From: Polytrichum commune
Lineage: Eukaryota; Streptophyta; Polytrichopsida; Polytrichales; Polytrichaceae
NCBI GenBank assembly: GCA_950295325.1
Contig: OX485808.1
Location: forward strand, 36,605,180-36,662,526
DNA length: 57,347 nt
Direction of reading: 5' to 3'
The position numbers and the translations under genes were made by a program. Positions 54,867 to 57,347 of the stretch are shown here, piece after piece (the first letter of the stretch is position 1; each line of letters opens with the position of its first letter). Under the pieces are notes generated by a model. It did not search any database. It worked only from the letters and a program-made list of their open reading frames with translations, and had not been told where the DNA came from.

Positions 54867-57347
54867 TCAGTGCATTACCTCGCCTTGGTCGTGCCTTGAC
54901 GACGTGGATGTTGTCACCGCGTGCGCTGCCCCACCTCTGTCACCGCCGCCTCCGACGACGACGTCAGCCGCAACCTGCTCTTGCAAAGGCTGACTGTCAG
55001 GCCTTTGTCCCAACCCAACCTCCGCATGCGCATCATGCATTGGTTCATCGACTGGGTTAGGAGTAGAGGTATCACCAGGCCCTTGCGGGCCTTCAACATC
55101 TAACATGGGCTCGTCCACCGGGGTCTGGTCGGGGACGGGGTTTGGGTCGGCCGACCCAAACCCTGCTGCTTGGCGAGCGTTGCTCTGGGACGCTGCAACG
55201 TCGGCACTGTTTGGGTCGGACGACCCAAACATGTGGGGGTCGTCCCGCTGGTGGTGTGGGGGCAAGAGGATGGGAGGCCGCAGCGGCGGGGGTGCCAACG
55301 GGCTGGAAGCTCCGGGGACGCGCCAAAGGTTGGGGTCGTCCACCTGCTGGACGGGCGCGTAAGGGCGGGCGTGCGGCTGCAGCAAATGCGCGAAGCTGAA
55401 GGACTGCTGCGGCGCCGGCCGCGGGCGGATATCCTGTGGAGGGAAGCCTGCGGGCAACTGAGGGAATGAACTCGGGGGAGCCATCACCAATCCCTGCGCC
55501 AGCATGCCCTGGATCACTTGCGTGATCAGGTCCGCTTGGGACGGAGGTTGGGCCATCGCCCTTTGCCGCTCCTGCTCCAAGAGGAGAGCCCTCAATTCCG
55601 CAACTTCGTTGCGGACCGAGGGCTCCTCGGCGGTGGCCTTCTGCAATCGGATGCGTTGTTCCTCGTCTCGGAGCATCTTCGCGTTGGCCTCCTCCACGGT
55701 GAGGACCTCGGGTTTCATCCTCACCATCCCAGCGAACGTTGTGGGGGAGGCAGGATCCGACCTCAGCCTCTTCACGAGCTCCATGTCGTCCTCGTCCTCG
55801 GAGCTTATGGCGATCGTCTCCTCCACCGCATAGTCGCTATATAATTTCTTCCCCTTCAGCATTCGCCGCTCCCTGAAGGTGGCCGTCGCGTCCCTCGAAT
55901 ACATGTCCTTCGCGTCGGCCACCGTTAGGACGGGTACTAGCTTGCTCTGCGGCGTGGCAGCCCGCATGGCCTTCTTCCGCTGAGGGGCCTCGGATTCTTG
56001 AGTGAATCTTGTTGCCCCTTCCTCCACCTCCCCCTCCACTTTCTCTGCTTCCTCCTCCTCCTCCCCTTCCTCCCCCTCATCCGCAACATCGCCACCTGCT
56101 CCCATTGACGGATTGCCCGGATGCAACCCGATGAGCGGCTCTGGCAATTGAACGGGGGCGCGCATGGCGAATTCACCCGGGTTGATTTGCCTCGCCATAT
56201 CCAAAGGATTCTCGCCCCCCTCAACGATCTCTTCGAGGTAGGATCCGGGTATCCAGTCGAGGATGTCCATTCTCTTGGCTAGCGCCTTCTGGGTCCTGTA
56301 GAATTGAACATCGGCATCCTCCACATAGGAGTAGATGTTCAACCCAAACATCTGCACAATCAAAATCAATACTTAGTATCACCAAATGAACAAATAATGG
56401 AAAATGACATCCAAAACAAAATAAGAATAGTTAGTTTGGGTCGAGCGACCCAAACAGACCGTGCCCTAGTTTGGGTCGCTCGACCCAAACTAACTATGCC
56501 CATAGTTTGGGTTGCTCGACCCAAACAATGCATGCCCATAGTTTGGGTCGCTCGACCCAAACCGTCCGTATAGGTTCTTCAGGGTTTTTTACTTACCATG
56601 GCTGCAAAAACCGGTTTGGAGCCCCCGAAGACGTTGAAGATGCAGTCCCCTCTCTTCGTGAGGGTCCTCATCATCCGCAGGTAGAACTCCATGCGCAGCT
56701 CATCCGCGGGGTAGTTGGCGTACTTCGCCTCGTCGTACAAGCTTCTGCTGGAGCCCAACCCTTCTTGGACTTGGAAGAGCTTCTCCATCCTGGCTATGGG
56801 ATGGTTTGGCACCTTAATCAGCTCAGCTTTGTACACGAAGTACAAGCACAACACGTTGACGATCTTTGTTTTCTTGTCTTTCAGCGTGTTGTACGCCCCC
56901 TCCGCCGGTGCAGCAACGTAGTGAGATTTTGAGACGGCGTACTCTGGCTCCAATTTCCGCACGATCTCGTACACCTGCTCTGCCCTCCTGTCCTCGACAA
57001 TCCACAGCCAGACGTCGACCTCCCTGAATTTGGGGCTGCCATAATCCACAAACTTCGTGAAGAACGGCTCGTAGAATGGGGTGCTCATTGTCCCCTCGAA
57101 TGAGGCTCCAGGGATGTTCCTGAAGTCTATCATTCCGAAGGGGAAGCGGTCCCCGGCTTTTGTCCTGATAGCCTTCCTGGCATCAGAGCCCGGCCATCCT
57201 TGGATCTTGAGAGGCTCGAGGGTGACCAAGTTGAAGTAGGCGTCGCCCTCGAAGCTGACGATCTTCTTCTCCTTTATAAAGTTGGAGAAGGCACGCGCGG
57301 AGTGTTCGGGAAGCGCCCGGTTCCTCCCCCCCTTCACAAGCTTGGAC
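54867..57347 (-). CDS. Amino-methyltransferase-like protein with long disordered tail, N-terminus outside the window
   Basis: Two exons, 57347(partial)-56597 and 56351-54867, join in phase 0 (ATG|GTAAGT; TTGTGCAG). The first ends MRTLTKRGDCIFNVFGGSKPVF, continued by AAM|MFGLNIYSYVED. This resembles the SAM-binding motif I region of beta-class N4/N6 DNA methyltransferases (GD-VLD-F-GSGT...AA...GR...E). The expected DPPY catalytic motif upstream is not clear; FGMIDFRNIPG may be its diverged form, so activity is doubtful. The second exon continues with an acidic run (EEGEEEEEAEK), a coiled coil near 55580-55660, and a Pro/Gln-rich tail. A donor GCGAG|GTAATG at 54879 could replace the stop. Two palindromes lie in frame in the tail and four in the intron. 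It might be a host gene or a transposon gene; the fold assignment is my inference. Confidence 0.5.
55138..55230. repeat. Two palindromes within coding sequence
   Basis: At 55138-55163 a perfect 26-bp palindrome (arms GGGTTTGGGTCGG / CCGACCCAAACCC) and at 55209-55230 a 22-bp palindrome (arms GTTTGGGTCG / CGACCCAAAC around GA) lie in frame in the methyltransferase-like gene, encoding GFGSADPNP and MFGSSDPN. Nearby DDPNLW and DDPHMF may be older, decayed copies. Confidence 0.85.
56434..56562. repeat. Array of four 22-bp palindromes with 35-36 bp period, in an intron
   Basis: Copies start at 56434, 56469, 56505 and 56541. Each has arms GTTTGGGTCG and CGACCCAAAC around a 2-bp centre (AG or CT); the third has one mismatch (GGTTG). 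The linkers share ATGCCCATA. The array fills much of the only intron seen in the methyltransferase-like gene. Each copy could form a 10-bp stem or bind a symmetric dimeric protein. Confidence 0.9.

Overview
This window looks like nuclear DNA of a seedless land plant, most likely a bryophyte and probably a moss. The main reason is a kinase / NB-ARC / leucine-rich-repeat resistance gene of the PNL class, which is known mainly from mosses. Its exons are separated by short AT-rich introns with GT-AG borders. The rest is dense, nested plant transposons. No bacterial operon, organelle gene, tRNA or rRNA could be recognised. The species assignment is an inference, not a sequence match.

Left arm (1-15.5 kb): two related resistance loci lie in the same direction. 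Locus B (7542-13578) reads as one gene of three exons joined in phase 0: an N-terminal helical region plus protein kinase, an NB-ARC switch, and 33 nearly identical 24-residue LRRs. Locus A (2455-4234) is a relic: a scrap of the kinase tail, then an exon in which the pre-NB-ARC segment runs straight into LRRs, with no NB-ARC. The LRRs of A and B are almost identical over eleven units. The 5' flank of locus B (4255-7385), which carries a decayed copia reverse-transcriptase fragment, recurs at 47.2-48.7 kb and 49.8-52.0 kb.

Middle (15.5-37 kb): nested transposons. A pogo/Tigger-like element is cut by a CACTA-type terminus. A plant Transposase_24-like gene follows on the minus strand. An LTR without target duplication joins it to a truncated MULE-type SWIM transposase. 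A five-exon C48 (Ulp1-like) protease gene follows. A GC-rich unit with two gag-like ORFs (about 26.8-30.6 kb) lies next. Then comes a zinc-finger/coiled-coil gene with two nonsense codons and a solo LTR (target duplication TTATG) in one intron, followed by long minisatellites and a third, truncated LTR.

Right-middle (37-52.5 kb): mostly gene-free DNA with a short inverted-repeat element (41258-41796), a 1.6-kb foldback element with a perfect 10-bp target duplication (41837-43474), tandem repeats, a captured RabA-type GTPase fragment, and copia remnants.

Right end (52.5-57.3 kb): two minus-strand genes of higher GC. One encodes an FCP1/NLI-type HAD domain with DxN in place of DxD. The other, running off the window edge, encodes a domain resembling an amino-methyltransferase SAM-binding fold joined to a long disordered tail. 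Around and inside the latter sit seven copies of a 22-26 bp palindrome built on GTTTGGGTCG / CGACCCAAAC. The methyltransferase-like gene and the palindromes are the most unusual content I can see.
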